Source of the DNA: Kiloniellales bacterium
Lineage (GTDB): Bacteria > Pseudomonadota > Alphaproteobacteria > Kiloniellales > JAKSBE01
DNA: 64,000 nucleotides
Reading direction: 5' to 3'
NCBI GenBank assembly: GCA_030066685.1
Contig: JASJBF010000025.1
Location: 1-64,000 of the forward strand
Part shown: positions 16,078-24,193 of the stretch, in pieces
Position numbering within the stretch: position 1 is the first letter of the stretch
Layout of the letters: each line of letters opens with the position of its first letter
The notes under the pieces: model-generated
What the model saw: only the letters and a program-made list of their open reading frames with translations
The model's database searches: none
Told to the model about the DNA's origin: nothing
Made by a program: the position numbers and the translations under genes

Positions 16078-18486
16078 CTACTTGGCCAGCCCCGCCGCTT
16101 CGATGGTCTGCCAGACCCGCCAGGGGGTGTGCGGCATGGGGGTGTGGGTGACGCCGTGCTGGGCGAAGGCGTCGACCACGGCGTTGGTGAAGGCCGGGAC
16201 GCCGCCAACGTTGGGCGACTCGCCGACGCCCTTGGCGCCGATCGGGTGATGCGGCGAGGGCGTCACCGTGTGGTCGGTCTCCCAGAAGGGCGTCTCGACC
16301 GAAGTCGGGACGAAGTAGTCCTGGAAGCTGGCGCCGAGCACGTTGCCGGTCTCGTCGAAGACGATCTCCTGGCCCATGGCGATGGCGAAGGCCTCGGCCA
16401 GACCGCCGTGGACCTGGCCCTCGATGACCATCGGGTTGATCCGGGTGCCGCAGTCGTCGAGGGCGTAGAAGCGGCGCACCTTGACCTCGCCGGTCTGGCG
16501 GTCGATGTCGACGACGCAGATGTAGGCGCCGAAGGGATAGGTGAAGTTCGGCGGGTCGTAGTAGCTGGTCGTCTCCAGCCCCGGCTCCAGGCCCTCCGGC
16601 AGGTTGGTCGAGTAGGCGGCCATGCAGACGTCCTTCATGGTCGAGAAGCGCTCCGGCAGGCCCTTGACCTTGAAGCGGTCGACCTCCCATTCCAGGTCGT
16701 CCTCGCCGACCTCGAGCAGGTGGGCGGCGATCTTCTGCGCCTTGGCCCTGATCTTGCGCGCCGCGACCGCGCAGGCCGCGCCGGCGACGGGGGTCGAGCG
16801 CGAGCCGTAGGTGCCCAGGCCGTAGGGCGCGGTGTCGGTGTCGCCCTCCTCGACCGTGATTGCGTCCGAGGGCAGGCCGATCTCGGTGGCGACGATCTGG
16901 GCGAAGGTGGTCTCATGGCCCTGGCCCTGGCTCTTGGTGCCCAAGCGGACGATGGCCGAGCCGGTCGGATGGACCCGGATCTCGCAGGAATCGAACATGC
17001 CGAGGCCGACGATGTCGCAGTTGCGGGTCGGCCCGGCGCCGACGATCTCGGTGAAGGTCGAGATGCCGATGCCCATGAGCTCGCCCCGGGCCGCCTTCTC
17101 CTGCTGCTCGCGGCGCAGGCCGTCGTAGTCGACCGCTTCCAGGGCCTTCTTCAGGGCCGTCGGGTAGTCGCCGGAGTCGTACTCCCAGCCGAGGCAGGAG
17201 TCGTAGGGGAACTGCTCGGGCTGGACGAAGTTGCGCAGGCGGATCTCGGCCTTGTCGACCCCGATCTTCTGGGCCAGGACGTCGACCAGGCGCTCGATCA
17301 GGTAGGCCGCCTCGGTGACCCGGAAGGAGCAGCGGTAAGCCACCCCGCCCGGCGCCTTGTTGGTGTAGACCCCGTCCACCTCGACGTGCCCGGCGGCGAT
17401 GTCGTAGCTGCCGGTGACGATGTTGAAGAAGCCGGCCGGCCACTTCATCGGCTGGGCGTGGGTGTTGAAGGCGCCGTGGTCGGCCAGGACCTTGGCGCGG
17501 ATGGCGGTGATCTTGCCGTTCTCGTCGGCCGCCAGCTCGCCGGTCATGTGGTAGTCGCGGGCGAAGGCCGTGGTCGAGAGGTTGTCCATGCGGCTCTCGA
17601 TCCACTTGACCGGCAGGCCGGTCACGATCGAGGCGGCCGCGGCGCAGACGTAGCCGGGATAGGCGCCGACCTTGTTGCCGAAGCCGCCGCCGACGTCCGG
17701 CGAGACGATGCGGATGTTGTTCTCGGACAGCCCGGTGATCAGCGAGACCACGGTGCGGATGACGTGCGGCGCCTGGAAGGTGCCGTAGACCGTGAGCACG
17801 CCGTTGATCGAGTCCATCGAGGCGACGCAGCCGCAGGTTTCCATCGGGCAGGGATGGTTGCGCGGATAGGCGATGTCCTCCTTGATGGTCACAGCGGCCG
17901 ACGCGAAGGCGGCATCGGTGGCCGCCGCGTCGCCGACCTCCCAGTGGAAGATGTGGTTCGGATGCCGTCGATGGCCCTGGCCGACGTCGTCCTTCCCCGC
18001 GACATCGTCGCGCAGGATCGGGGCGTCGTCGTCCAGCGCCTTGCGCGGGTCGACCAGAACCGGCAGCTCCTCGTACTCGACCTCGACCGCCTGTACGCCG
18101 TCGGCGACGGCATAGCGGTCGGCGCCGACCACGAAGGCGACCTCCTGGTTCTGGAAGTGCACCTTCTTGTCGGCCAGGACCGCGGCCACGTCGCCGGCCA
18201 GGGTCGGCATCCAGTGGAGGCCCAGGGGCTCCAGGTCCTTGGCCGTGATCACCGCGGCGACGCCGGGCACGGCCAGGGCCGCCTCGGTGTTGATTGCCTT
18301 GATCTTGGCGTGCGCGTAGGGGCTGCGCACGAAGTCGCCGTAGACCATGCCGGGCAGCTTGATGTCGTCGACGTAGTTGCCCTTGCCGCGGATGAAGCGG
18401 GCGTCTTCCTTGCGCTTGCGGGCGGAGCCGATGCCGCCGAGGGTCGCCTCGCGCTCCTCGAGGGTCATTTCCTTGACGTCGTTCAT
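16078..18486 (-). CDS. coxL: Aerobic carbon monoxide dehydrogenase large (molybdenum) subunit, form I
   Basis: An 802-residue Mo-binding subunit that oxidises CO with water to CO2 at a Cu-S-Mo centre. The active-site loop is AYRCSFR at residues 383-389, with Cys386 as copper ligand. This is the form I signature; form II proteins have AYRGAGR. Glu756 in GVGESPNVGG matches the conserved catalytic glutamate. Other family blocks are KRKEDARFIRGKGNYVDDI and DVGGGFGNKVG. The ATG overlaps the coxS stop by one base (TAATG). A frame extending to 19062 runs through coxS out of register and was rejected. Length fits the ~800-residue norm. Confidence 0.96.
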   Translation of the reverse strand: MNDVKEMTLEEREATLGGIGSARKRKEDARFIRGKGNYVDDIKLPGMVYGDFVRSPYAHAKIKAINTEAALAVPGVAAVITAKDLEPLGLHWMPTLAGDVAAVLADKKVHFQNQEVAFVVGADRYAVADGVQAVEVEYEELPVLVDPRKALDDDAPILRDDVAGKDDVGQGHRRHPNHIFHWEVGDAAATDAAFASAAVTIKEDIAYPRNHPCPMETCGCVASMDSINGVLTVYGTFQAPHVIRTVVSLITGLSENNIRIVSPDVGGGFGNKVGAYPGYVCAAAASIVTGLPVKWIESRMDNLSTTAFARDYHMTGELAADENGKITAIRAKVLADHGAFNTHAQPMKWPAGFFNIVTGSYDIAAGHVEVDGVYTNKAPGGVAYRCSFRVTEAAYLIERLVDVLAQKIGVDKAEIRLRNFVQPEQFPYDSCLGWEYDSGDYPTALKKALEAVDYDGLRREQQEKAARGELMGIGISTFTEIVGAGPTRNCDIVGLGMFDSCEIRVHPTGSAIVRLGTKSQGQGHETTFAQIVATEIGLPSDAITVEEGDTDTAPYGLGTYGSRSTPVAGAACAVAARKIRAKAQKIAAHLLEVGEDDLEWEVDRFKVKGLPERFSTMKDVCMAAYSTNLPEGLEPGLETTSYYDPPNFTYPFGAYICVVDIDRQTGEVKVRRFYALDDCGTRINPMVIEGQVHGGLAEAFAIAMGQEIVFDETGNVLGASFQDYFVPTSVETPFWETDHTVTPSPHHPIGAKGVGESPNVGGVPAFTNAVVDAFAQHGVTHTPMPHTPWRVWQTIEAAGLAK

Positions 18487-18980
18487 TATTCGGCGGCCTC
18501 CCTGCCGGCGTTGATCTTGTCGGCGGCGTAGCGCACCGCCTTGACGATGTTCTGGTAGCCGGTACAGCGGCAGAGGTTGCCGGAGAGGCCCCAGCGGATC
18601 TCCTCGTCGGTCGGGTTGGGATTCTCCTGCAGCAGGCGGTGCGCCCGGACCAGCATGCCCGGCGTGCAGTAGCCGCACTGCAGGCCGTGCTCCTGCATGA
18701 AGCCTTCCTGCAGGGCCGAAAGGGTCCCGTCGGCTTCGGCCATGCCCTCGACCGTGGTGATCTGCCCGCCCTCGGCCTGGACCGCGAAGACCGTGCAGGA
18801 CTTCACCGACTTGCCGTCGAGGTCGACGGTGCAGGCGCCGCAGTGCGAGGTCTCGCAGCCGATGTGCGGGCCGGTGAGGCCCACCTTCTCGCGCAGGAAG
18901 TGGATCAGCAGGGTGCGCGGCTCGACCAGCTCCTCGACCGCCGCGCCGTTGATGGTCATCTTGACCGGAATCTTGCTCAT
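18486..18980 (-). CDS. coxS: Carbon monoxide dehydrogenase small (iron-sulfur) subunit
   Basis: A 164-residue protein with two [2Fe-2S] clusters that carry electrons from the Mo site to FAD. The plant-ferredoxin-type cluster uses Cys42, Cys47, Cys50 and Cys62 ([12 protein letters not shown]...SC). The second uses Cys102, Cys105, Cys137 and Cys139 ([21 protein letters not shown]). Spacing and length are those of CoxS and other xanthine dehydrogenase-family small subunits. It starts 20 bases after coxM and overlaps coxL by one base, so the MSL subunits should be made together. Confidence 0.95.
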   Translation of the reverse strand: MSKIPVKMTINGAAVEELVEPRTLLIHFLREKVGLTGPHIGCETSHCGACTVDLDGKSVKSCTVFAVQAEGGQITTVEGMAEADGTLSALQEGFMQEHGLQCGYCTPGMLVRAHRLLQENPNPTDEEIRWGLSGNLCRCTGYQNIVKAVRYAADKINAGREAAE

Positions 18981-19000
18981 GTTCTTCTGTCTCCCCGCAC

Positions 19001-19867
19001 TCAGGCGCTTGCCCGCTCGCGCGCCCGCGCGACGGCGCGCTGGACCATGACACCGGCGGCATGGCGCTTGAAGTCGGCCGGGCCGCGCAGGTCCTCGACC
19101 GGATCGGTGGCCTCCCGGGCCAGGCGGACGGCCTCGGCGACGGCGGTTGCGTCGAGGCTGCTGCCGACCAGAGCCTGGGCCGCCGCCTCGGCGAGGATCG
19201 GGGTCTGGCCGAGGTTGGTGAGCGCGATCGCCGCCTGGCTGCAGGTCCCGCCGTCCAGGCTCAGGACCACCGCGGCCGCGGCCGTGGCGTAGTCGCCGAC
19301 CTTGCGCTTCAGCTTTTCGTAGGCCTGGCCCTGACCCTCGGGCGGCCGCGGGATGCGGACCGCGGTCAGGATCTCGTCCTCGCCCAGGGCGGTGAAGTAG
19401 GCGCCCTCGTAGAAGTCGCGGGCCGGGATCTCGCGCGCGCCGCTGGCGTTGCGGACCAGATAGGTCGCACCCAGGCACTGCATCACCGCCGGCAGGTCGT
19501 TGCCCGGATCGCCGTTGGCGACATTGCCGCCCAGGGTGCCACAGTAGCGCACCTGGGGATCGGCGATCAGGAGCGCGGTCTCCCGCAGGATCGGGCAGAC
19601 GGCCTGAAGCAGCTCGGAGCCGATGATCTCGTGCTGCGTGGTCATGGCGCCGATCTCGAGGTTGCCGTCGGCCTCGCGGATGCCCCGCAACTCGGATAGG
19701 CTGCCGAGGTCGATGAGGTGGGCCGGCGCCGCCAGGCGCAGCTTCATCATGGGCACCAGGCTGTGGCCGCCGGCGATCACCCGGCCGTCCTCGCCGTGCT
19801 GGGCGAGAAGCGCCAGGGCTTCATCGACCGAGCCCGGCCGATGGTAGTCGAAGGGTCCTGGAATCAC
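19001..19867 (-). CDS. coxM: Carbon monoxide dehydrogenase medium (FAD-binding) subunit
   Basis: A 288-residue flavoprotein subunit. The two FAD-binding motifs are present as [15 protein letters not shown] near residue 31 and [17 protein letters not shown] near 108. It takes electrons from CoxS and passes them to quinone or the respiratory chain. The start is GTG with AGGAG about 14 bases upstream. It is the first of the contiguous M-S-L genes, the order found in Oligotropha-type cox operons. CoxC is upstream but separated by a 351-bp spacer containing a repeat element. Confidence 0.95.
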   Translation of the reverse strand: MIPGPFDYHRPGSVDEALALLAQHGEDGRVIAGGHSLVPMMKLRLAAPAHLIDLGSLSELRGIREADGNLEIGAMTTQHEIIGSELLQAVCPILRETALLIADPQVRYCGTLGGNVANGDPGNDLPAVMQCLGATYLVRNASGAREIPARDFYEGAYFTALGEDEILTAVRIPRPPEGQGQAYEKLKRKVGDYATAAAAVVLSLDGGTCSQAAIALTNLGQTPILAEAAAQALVGSSLDATAVAEAVRLAREATDPVEDLRGPADFKRHAAGVMVQRAVARARERASA

Positions 19868-20107
19868 GGTCTAGCCTCTCCTGTATCGATTTCGGTCTCT
19901 AGCGGCCGTTATCGGCCCGGACCATCTTGGAGCTGTAGGAGCGCCCGACATCACAACCGCACGTCCAAGTCCGTCAGCTCGACTGCAAGGGTAACGAAAG
20001 TGAAACGAAAGGCCAACCGTGGCGCACCAACGGCAGTCCAGCTGCACGGGCGGCGGCCTGGGCGCACGAATGGCAGACCGAAGGCGCCCCGACCACGACC
20101 GCGGGAC
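19868..20107. promoter_or_regulatory. Spacer upstream of coxM
   Basis: This 240-bp stretch, together with the adjacent repeat, separates coxC from coxM and holds no convincing gene. It is the likely place for a coxMSL promoter and, since coxC encodes a LytTR regulator, possibly its binding sites, which are usually paired ~9-bp direct repeats. I could not pick out a convincing repeat or sigma factor box by eye. Confidence 0.35.
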
Positions 20108-20221
20108 TAGAGCGGGATGACATGAAGCCGATCCAGCTTCATGTCTGAATCCCGTCTCTTTCAACAGTTTAGAGCACGATTCAGACAAGAGGTCGATTCG
20201 ACCTTATGTCATCGTGCTCTA
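20108..20221. mobile_element. Paired-hairpin MITE-like element, family 1 copy C (diverged)
   Basis: A 110-bp element (20110-20219) with TA in CTAG on both sides. The hairpins are AGAGCGGGATGACATGAAGC... and AGAGCACGATTCAGACAAGA..., same order as copy B but with many base changes, several keeping the stems paired. The right-hand TA and terminal base give the TAG stop of coxC. It lies between coxC and coxM and so could alter transcription between them. Confidence 0.75.
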
Positions 20222-21343
20222 GGACGGTAGGCCTAGGGCCTCGCGCAGCCTCGACACGTTGCGGCGGCTGACCGGGACGCTGGCTCCGGCACGGCCGCCC
20301 AGGCGTACCACCGCCTGCTCGCGGTGCTTCTCGAAGGCCCGGGCGTGCTTCAGGTTGATGATGTGGCTGCGGTGGACCCGCAGGAAAACCGCCGGGTCCA
20401 GCCGGGCCTCCAGGTCGGAGAGCGAGAGGGAGCAGAAGTAGGTCTCGGCGCCGTCGAAGACCCTGGTGTAGTGGGCCTCGGCCTGGATCGAGACGATCTG
20501 CTCCGGGTCGAGCAGCAGGGTGGTCTTGTTGCGCTCGACCGGCAGGCGGGTGAGCCGCTCGGGCTCTAGGCCGTTCGCGGCCGGCCGGGATTCGCCAGCC
20601 GCCGGCGGTTGGCCAGCCTCGGCGCCAGTGCCGGGGACCGCCGGGTCGGGCAGGGCGATCAGCAGGGCCAGGCCGAAGATCAGGAAGGCCGCCAGGGCCA
20701 CCACGATGGCCAGCAGGTAGGGGCTGAGCGCCGGCGCGGCGTGCTCGATCAGCACCTCGACCGGCAGGAAGGTGGCGGCCGCCATGGCCGTGTAATGCAT
20801 GCCGGCGATCGCCAGGCCCATGACCACCGCGGCGGCCAGGGTCTGCCAGGGGCCTTTCAGGTTGAAGGCGAGCCAGAGCGCCAGGCTGGCCGCGGCGATG
20901 CCGACCAAGACCGAGGCGGCGACCAGCCCCCAGGCATAGCTGATCACGCAGTTGGCCCGCACCGCGGCCATGCCGATGTAATGCATGGAGGAGATGCCCA
21001 GGCCCATGAAGACGCCGGCGGCGGCCAGGCGGCGCAGGCTGGCCTCGCCGTAGCTGGCGACCGAAAGGCCGATCCCGGTGACCAGGATCGAGACCAGGGC
21101 CGAGATCAGGGTCAGCAGGACGTCATAGTTAATGGTGACCGGCAGCTCCAAAGCCAGCATGCCGACGAAGTGCATCGACCAGATGCCGCCGCCGATGGTG
21201 ACCGCCGCCGCGGACAGCAGGGCCTTGCGCAGCGTGCCGCCCTGGCGCAGCAGGCCCCGCGCCAGGCGCAGCCCGGCGTAGGCGCCCAGGATGGCGATGA
21301 CCACCGAGAGCAGGATCAGCAGCGGATCGTAGGTGGCAACCAC
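20219..21343 (-). CDS. coxC: MHYT-domain membrane sensor with LytTR DNA-binding domain (CoxC-like)
   Basis: A 374-residue protein. Seven hydrophobic segments fill residues 1-235 and contain three MHYT-type motifs (WSMHFVGM, SSMHYIGM, AGMHYTAM), proposed to bind copper and sense O2, CO or NO. After a Pro/Ala-rich linker, residues ~270-370 form a LytTR DNA-binding domain (ILLVERNK-like start, VSIQAEAHYTRVF, LRVHRSHIINLKHARAF). The combination and position, just upstream of coxM, match CoxC of Oligotropha, so it probably regulates the cox operon from the membrane. Its TAG stop is the edge of a repeat element. CoxH has similar architecture, so the letter is less sure than the role. Confidence 0.8.
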   Translation of the reverse strand: MVATYDPLLILLSVVIAILGAYAGLRLARGLLRQGGTLRKALLSAAAVTIGGGIWSMHFVGMLALELPVTINYDVLLTLISALVSILVTGIGLSVASYGEASLRRLAAAGVFMGLGISSMHYIGMAAVRANCVISYAWGLVAASVLVGIAAASLALWLAFNLKGPWQTLAAAVVMGLAIAGMHYTAMAAATFLPVEVLIEHAAPALSPYLLAIVVALAAFLIFGLALLIALPDPAVPGTGAEAGQPPAAGESRPAANGLEPERLTRLPVERNKTTLLLDPEQIVSIQAEAHYTRVFDGAETYFCSLSLSDLEARLDPAVFLRVHRSHIINLKHARAFEKHREQAVVRLGGRAGASVPVSRRNVSRLREALGLPS

Positions 21344-21646
21344 GATGCCTCAGCCCCTGTGCCAAAGCCGTCGCGCACCTTGCGACGGGGGCATGATAGC
21401 ATCTCTGGCGGAAAAGCACGCCGTTCCGCGCAGCGACGGCCGGCGGCCCGGAGGGATCGCCATGCCCGGCGACCTGCAAGGCAGGCACACCCCCTCCCGG
21501 ACATGGCGACCGTGGTGTCTGCGGACGCCCGGATGGAGACGCCCGCCTCGGCACGAGACCGAGACCCGCATCCTGTCGCCTGTTTCGGGGTTCGACGGTG
21601 GGAAATCCCACAGCGCAGCAAAAAAACGCGCTGGCGGCGTGCTTTA
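21344..21646. promoter_or_regulatory. Spacer between the Anbu operon end and coxC
   Basis: This 303-bp spacer should contain the coxC promoter and the end of the Anbu transcript. Read on the minus strand, a run of seven T (21620-21626) follows GC-rich sequence just beyond the Anbu stop and may be part of a terminator, though no strong stem is obvious. No ORF in it looks real. Confidence 0.3.
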
Positions 21647-22384
21647 TCAGCTCCAATCCGGGCGCGGGATCGATTGGTAGGCCTCGCGCAGGGCGGCGGA
21701 CCAGCTCTGTCGGATGCTCAGGAAGTAGGGATCATCCTCCGAGATCCGCCGCTTCAACTCGATCCGCTGGCTGTCGCGGCGGTAGACCAGCAGGTCCAGG
21801 GGCATGCCGACGGTCAGGTTGGAGCGCAGGGTGGAGTCCATCGAGATCAGGACCAGCTTGATGCCGTCGTCGATCTCGCTGCCGTGGGTCAGGACCCGGT
21901 CCAGGATCGGCTTGCCGTACTTGTGCTCGCCGATCTGCAGGAAGGGCGTCTCCTCGGTGGCCTCGATGAAGTTGCCCGCGGCGTAGACCTGGAAGAGGCG
22001 CATGTTGCGGTTCTTGATCTGCCCGGCCAGCAGGACCGAGACGTCGAAGGACAGGCCCTGGGCCTCGAGGGTCGGGCCATCGGTCTCGTAAACCTGGCGG
22101 ACCGCGCGGCCGACCAACCGGGCGGCGCGGAACATCGAGGGCACCGTCAGGAGCGTCTCGCTCGCCCCGTCCTCGCCGTTCTCCAGGCCCTCGCTCAGGA
22201 GGTTGATCACCGCCTGGCTGATCGCCAGGTTCCCGGCGGTCATGGCGACGATGACCCGCTCGCCCGAGGTCTCGAAGACGTGCATCTTGCTGAAGGTCGA
22301 GATGTGGTCGACCCCGGCGTTGGTCCGCGTGTCCGACAGCAGGACCAGGCCGTCCTGCAGGTAGAGGCCAACGCAATATGTCAT
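21647..22384 (-). CDS. Anbu proteasome-type peptidase
   Basis: A 245-residue Ntn-hydrolase of the Anbu (ancestral beta subunit) family, related to HslV and the proteasome beta subunit. The start MTYCVGLYL places Thr2 at the mature N-terminus without a propeptide, as in other Anbu proteins; SDTRTNAGVDHIST, then VAMTAGNLAISQAV, follow the expected strands. Anbu forms open helical assemblies in the cytoplasm; substrates are unknown. It is the last gene of a unit with transglutaminase-like, alpha-E and ATP-grasp genes, a conserved set thought to make and cleave a peptide tag or product. I chose 22384 because upstream residues are out of character. Confidence 0.92.
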   Translation of the reverse strand: MTYCVGLYLQDGLVLLSDTRTNAGVDHISTFSKMHVFETSGERVIVAMTAGNLAISQAVINLLSEGLENGEDGASETLLTVPSMFRAARLVGRAVRQVYETDGPTLEAQGLSFDVSVLLAGQIKNRNMRLFQVYAAGNFIEATEETPFLQIGEHKYGKPILDRVLTHGSEIDDGIKLVLISMDSTLRSNLTVGMPLDLLVYRRDSQRIELKRRISEDDPYFLSIRQSWSAALREAYQSIPRPDWS

Positions 22385-22424
22385 GGCCGCTGTCTCACTC
22401 CAGAGTCTGGATCCGGGCTGAAGG

Positions 22425-23246
22425 CTACTGTTGACTGGCGACGGCGGCAATCCGGACCTCGACTTCCAGGTCTTCGCTGGCCAGGCCGCGGCGCAGGCCG
22501 CGCACCGGGGCCGCGGTCTGGTAGTCCAGGCCGACCGCGGTGCGGACGTAGGCCTCGCCCGGCGAGACCCCGTTGGCCGGGTCGAAGCCGACCCAGCCCA
22601 GGCCCTCGACGTAGGCCTCGGCCCAGGCATGGCCGGCCTCGTAGGGCTCGGCGTTGTCGCCGGTCCAGAGGTAGCCGCTGACGTAGCGCGCCGGATAGCC
22701 CAGGCTCTGGGCGGCGGCGATGAAGACGTGGGCGTGGTCCTGGCAGACCCCTTCGCCCTTGGCCAGCGCCGCCGCGGCGGTGGTGGTCGTGTCGCTGGCG
22801 CCCAGGGTGTAGGCGATCCGATCGCGGATCGCGTCCATCAGACGGTGCAGGCGTTCGACGTCGTCAGAGACCCCGGCCACCGCGCCCGCGGCCAGGTCGC
22901 CGATCGCGGAATCGCGCTCGGTCATGGCGGTCGGGCGCAGAAAGAAGGCCGGCGGCAGACGTTCCTCGCCGCCGCGGACCACGCCATGGGTCTCGTTGGT
23001 CTCGACCTCGCCCTCGATCTCGATCGCGGTCTCGTCGTGGGCGCCGTTGACGGTGTGGACGTGGACGATGTTGCCGAAGCCGTCCTCGGAGACCGGCAGG
23101 GGCTCCTTGCGGCCGGGCACCCGAAGGTCCCAGCCGAGCACGCTCTGCCCGTCGTGCTCGCGGGGACAGAGGCGCAGCAGCTGGATCGTGTAGTCGATCC
23201 GCGAGTCGTAGCGGTACAGCGTGCGGTGCCGGACGTGAATCCGCAT
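22425..23246 (-). CDS. Transglutaminase-like cysteine peptidase (Anbu cluster)
   Basis: A 273-residue protein. The N-terminal ~90 residues are the beta-rich module common to this family (HVRHRTLYRYDSRIDYTIQL). The catalytic core follows with Cys in GEGVCQDHAHVFIAAAQSLG, His in EAGHAWAEAYVEG and Asp in GFDPANGVSPGEAY. Proteins of this type are predicted cytoplasmic peptidases or amide-forming enzymes rather than true cross-linkers. It lies 10 bases after the alpha-E gene and 40 before Anbu. In such clusters it is expected to process the peptide made by the ATP-grasp partner (inference). Confidence 0.92.
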   Translation of the reverse strand: MRIHVRHRTLYRYDSRIDYTIQLLRLCPREHDGQSVLGWDLRVPGRKEPLPVSEDGFGNIVHVHTVNGAHDETAIEIEGEVETNETHGVVRGGEERLPPAFFLRPTAMTERDSAIGDLAAGAVAGVSDDVERLHRLMDAIRDRIAYTLGASDTTTTAAAALAKGEGVCQDHAHVFIAAAQSLGYPARYVSGYLWTGDNAEPYEAGHAWAEAYVEGLGWVGFDPANGVSPGEAYVRTAVGLDYQTAAPVRGLRRGLASEDLEVEVRIAAVASQQ

Positions 23247-23256
23247 CTCGGGTCTC

Positions 23257-24189
23257 TTAGAAAAGGAAGAAATCCGATATCTCGTCGCCGAGCTCTAAGG
23301 TTCTATCGATGTATTCGGTTAAGAATTCGTGCAGGCCGGTCTGAAAGATGTTGTCGATTCGGCCGAAGCGCAAGCGGGCATGCAGCTCCCCGGCCAAGCG
23401 GTGGCATTCCCCGTAGTGGCCGCCGTAGGTTGCCCCCAAGAGGTCGAGATTGCTTGTGATTTCGTCGTAGCAAGCGCGCAGGGAGCGGGGCATCTCCGGC
23501 CGCAGGATCATCAGCTCGGCCACGTTCCAGGGCTTGACCCGGTCCCGGTAGACCCAGTGGTAGGCGCGCAGGGCCGAGACCGCGCGCAGGATTGAGGTCC
23601 AGTGGTGGTAGTCCAGGCCACCGCCGACCACCTCGTAGTCCGGCAGCAGCACGTGGTACTTGACGTCGAGGATACGCGCCGTGTTGTCGGCCCGCTCGAT
23701 GTGGCTGCCCAGGCGGGCGAACCAGTAAGCATCGCTGCGCAGCATGGTGCTGCCGTAGGCGCCACGGAACAGCACCGCACGGGTCTTGACCCAGTCCGTG
23801 GCGCGGTTCAGATCCTCGGGCCGCAGGCCGCCGCCAAAGAGCTCGCGGCTCTCCTGCCAGGTGCCGTTCAGCGCCTCCCACATGTCGGTGGTGATGGCGG
23901 TGCGGACCGCGCGGGCATTCTGCCGCGCGGTGGTGATGCAGGACTGGACGCTGGAGGGGTTGTCCGGGTCGCGGAACAGGAAATCGACCGCGGCCGCCGT
24001 CGTGACCCTCGCGTGCTTCTTCACGAAGGCCGGCTCGCAGCCGGCGGCGATCAGCATCGAGCGCCATTCCTCGCCGCCGCGCGACAGCCCGGACATGCGC
24101 TGGCCCACTTCCAGAAGGCGCGCGACGTAGTCCATGCGCTCCATGTAGCGGGCGAGCCAATAGAGGTTGTTGGCGGTGCGGCTGAGCAC
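23257..24189 (-). CDS. Alpha-E domain protein (DUF403)
   Basis: A 310-residue all-helical protein. It opens with LSRTANNLYWLARYMERMDYVA, the recognisable DUF403 start, and ends in the acidic, helical RTLELGDEISDFFLF. It has no known catalytic motif. It nearly always accompanies circularly permuted ATP-grasp and transglutaminase-like genes and is thought to assist their peptide chemistry. The start is GTG, four bases after the ATP-grasp stop. The first ~150 bases at its 3' end are noticeably less GC-rich than the rest of the operon. Confidence 0.92.
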   Translation of the reverse strand: MLSRTANNLYWLARYMERMDYVARLLEVGQRMSGLSRGGEEWRSMLIAAGCEPAFVKKHARVTTAAAVDFLFRDPDNPSSVQSCITTARQNARAVRTAITTDMWEALNGTWQESRELFGGGLRPEDLNRATDWVKTRAVLFRGAYGSTMLRSDAYWFARLGSHIERADNTARILDVKYHVLLPDYEVVGGGLDYHHWTSILRAVSALRAYHWVYRDRVKPWNVAELMILRPEMPRSLRACYDEITSNLDLLGATYGGHYGECHRLAGELHARLRFGRIDNIFQTGLHEFLTEYIDRTLELGDEISDFFLF

Positions 24190-24193
24190 CGTG

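Noticed and set aside
15826-18531. A 901-codon open frame on the plus strand opposite coxL
   Set aside because: It is antisense to coxL, has low-complexity composition and no motif.
16078-19062. A possible 994-residue CoxS-CoxL fusion
   Set aside because: The extra N-terminal part is coxS read mostly out of register. coxS has its own complete frame and ends in TAATG at the coxL start.
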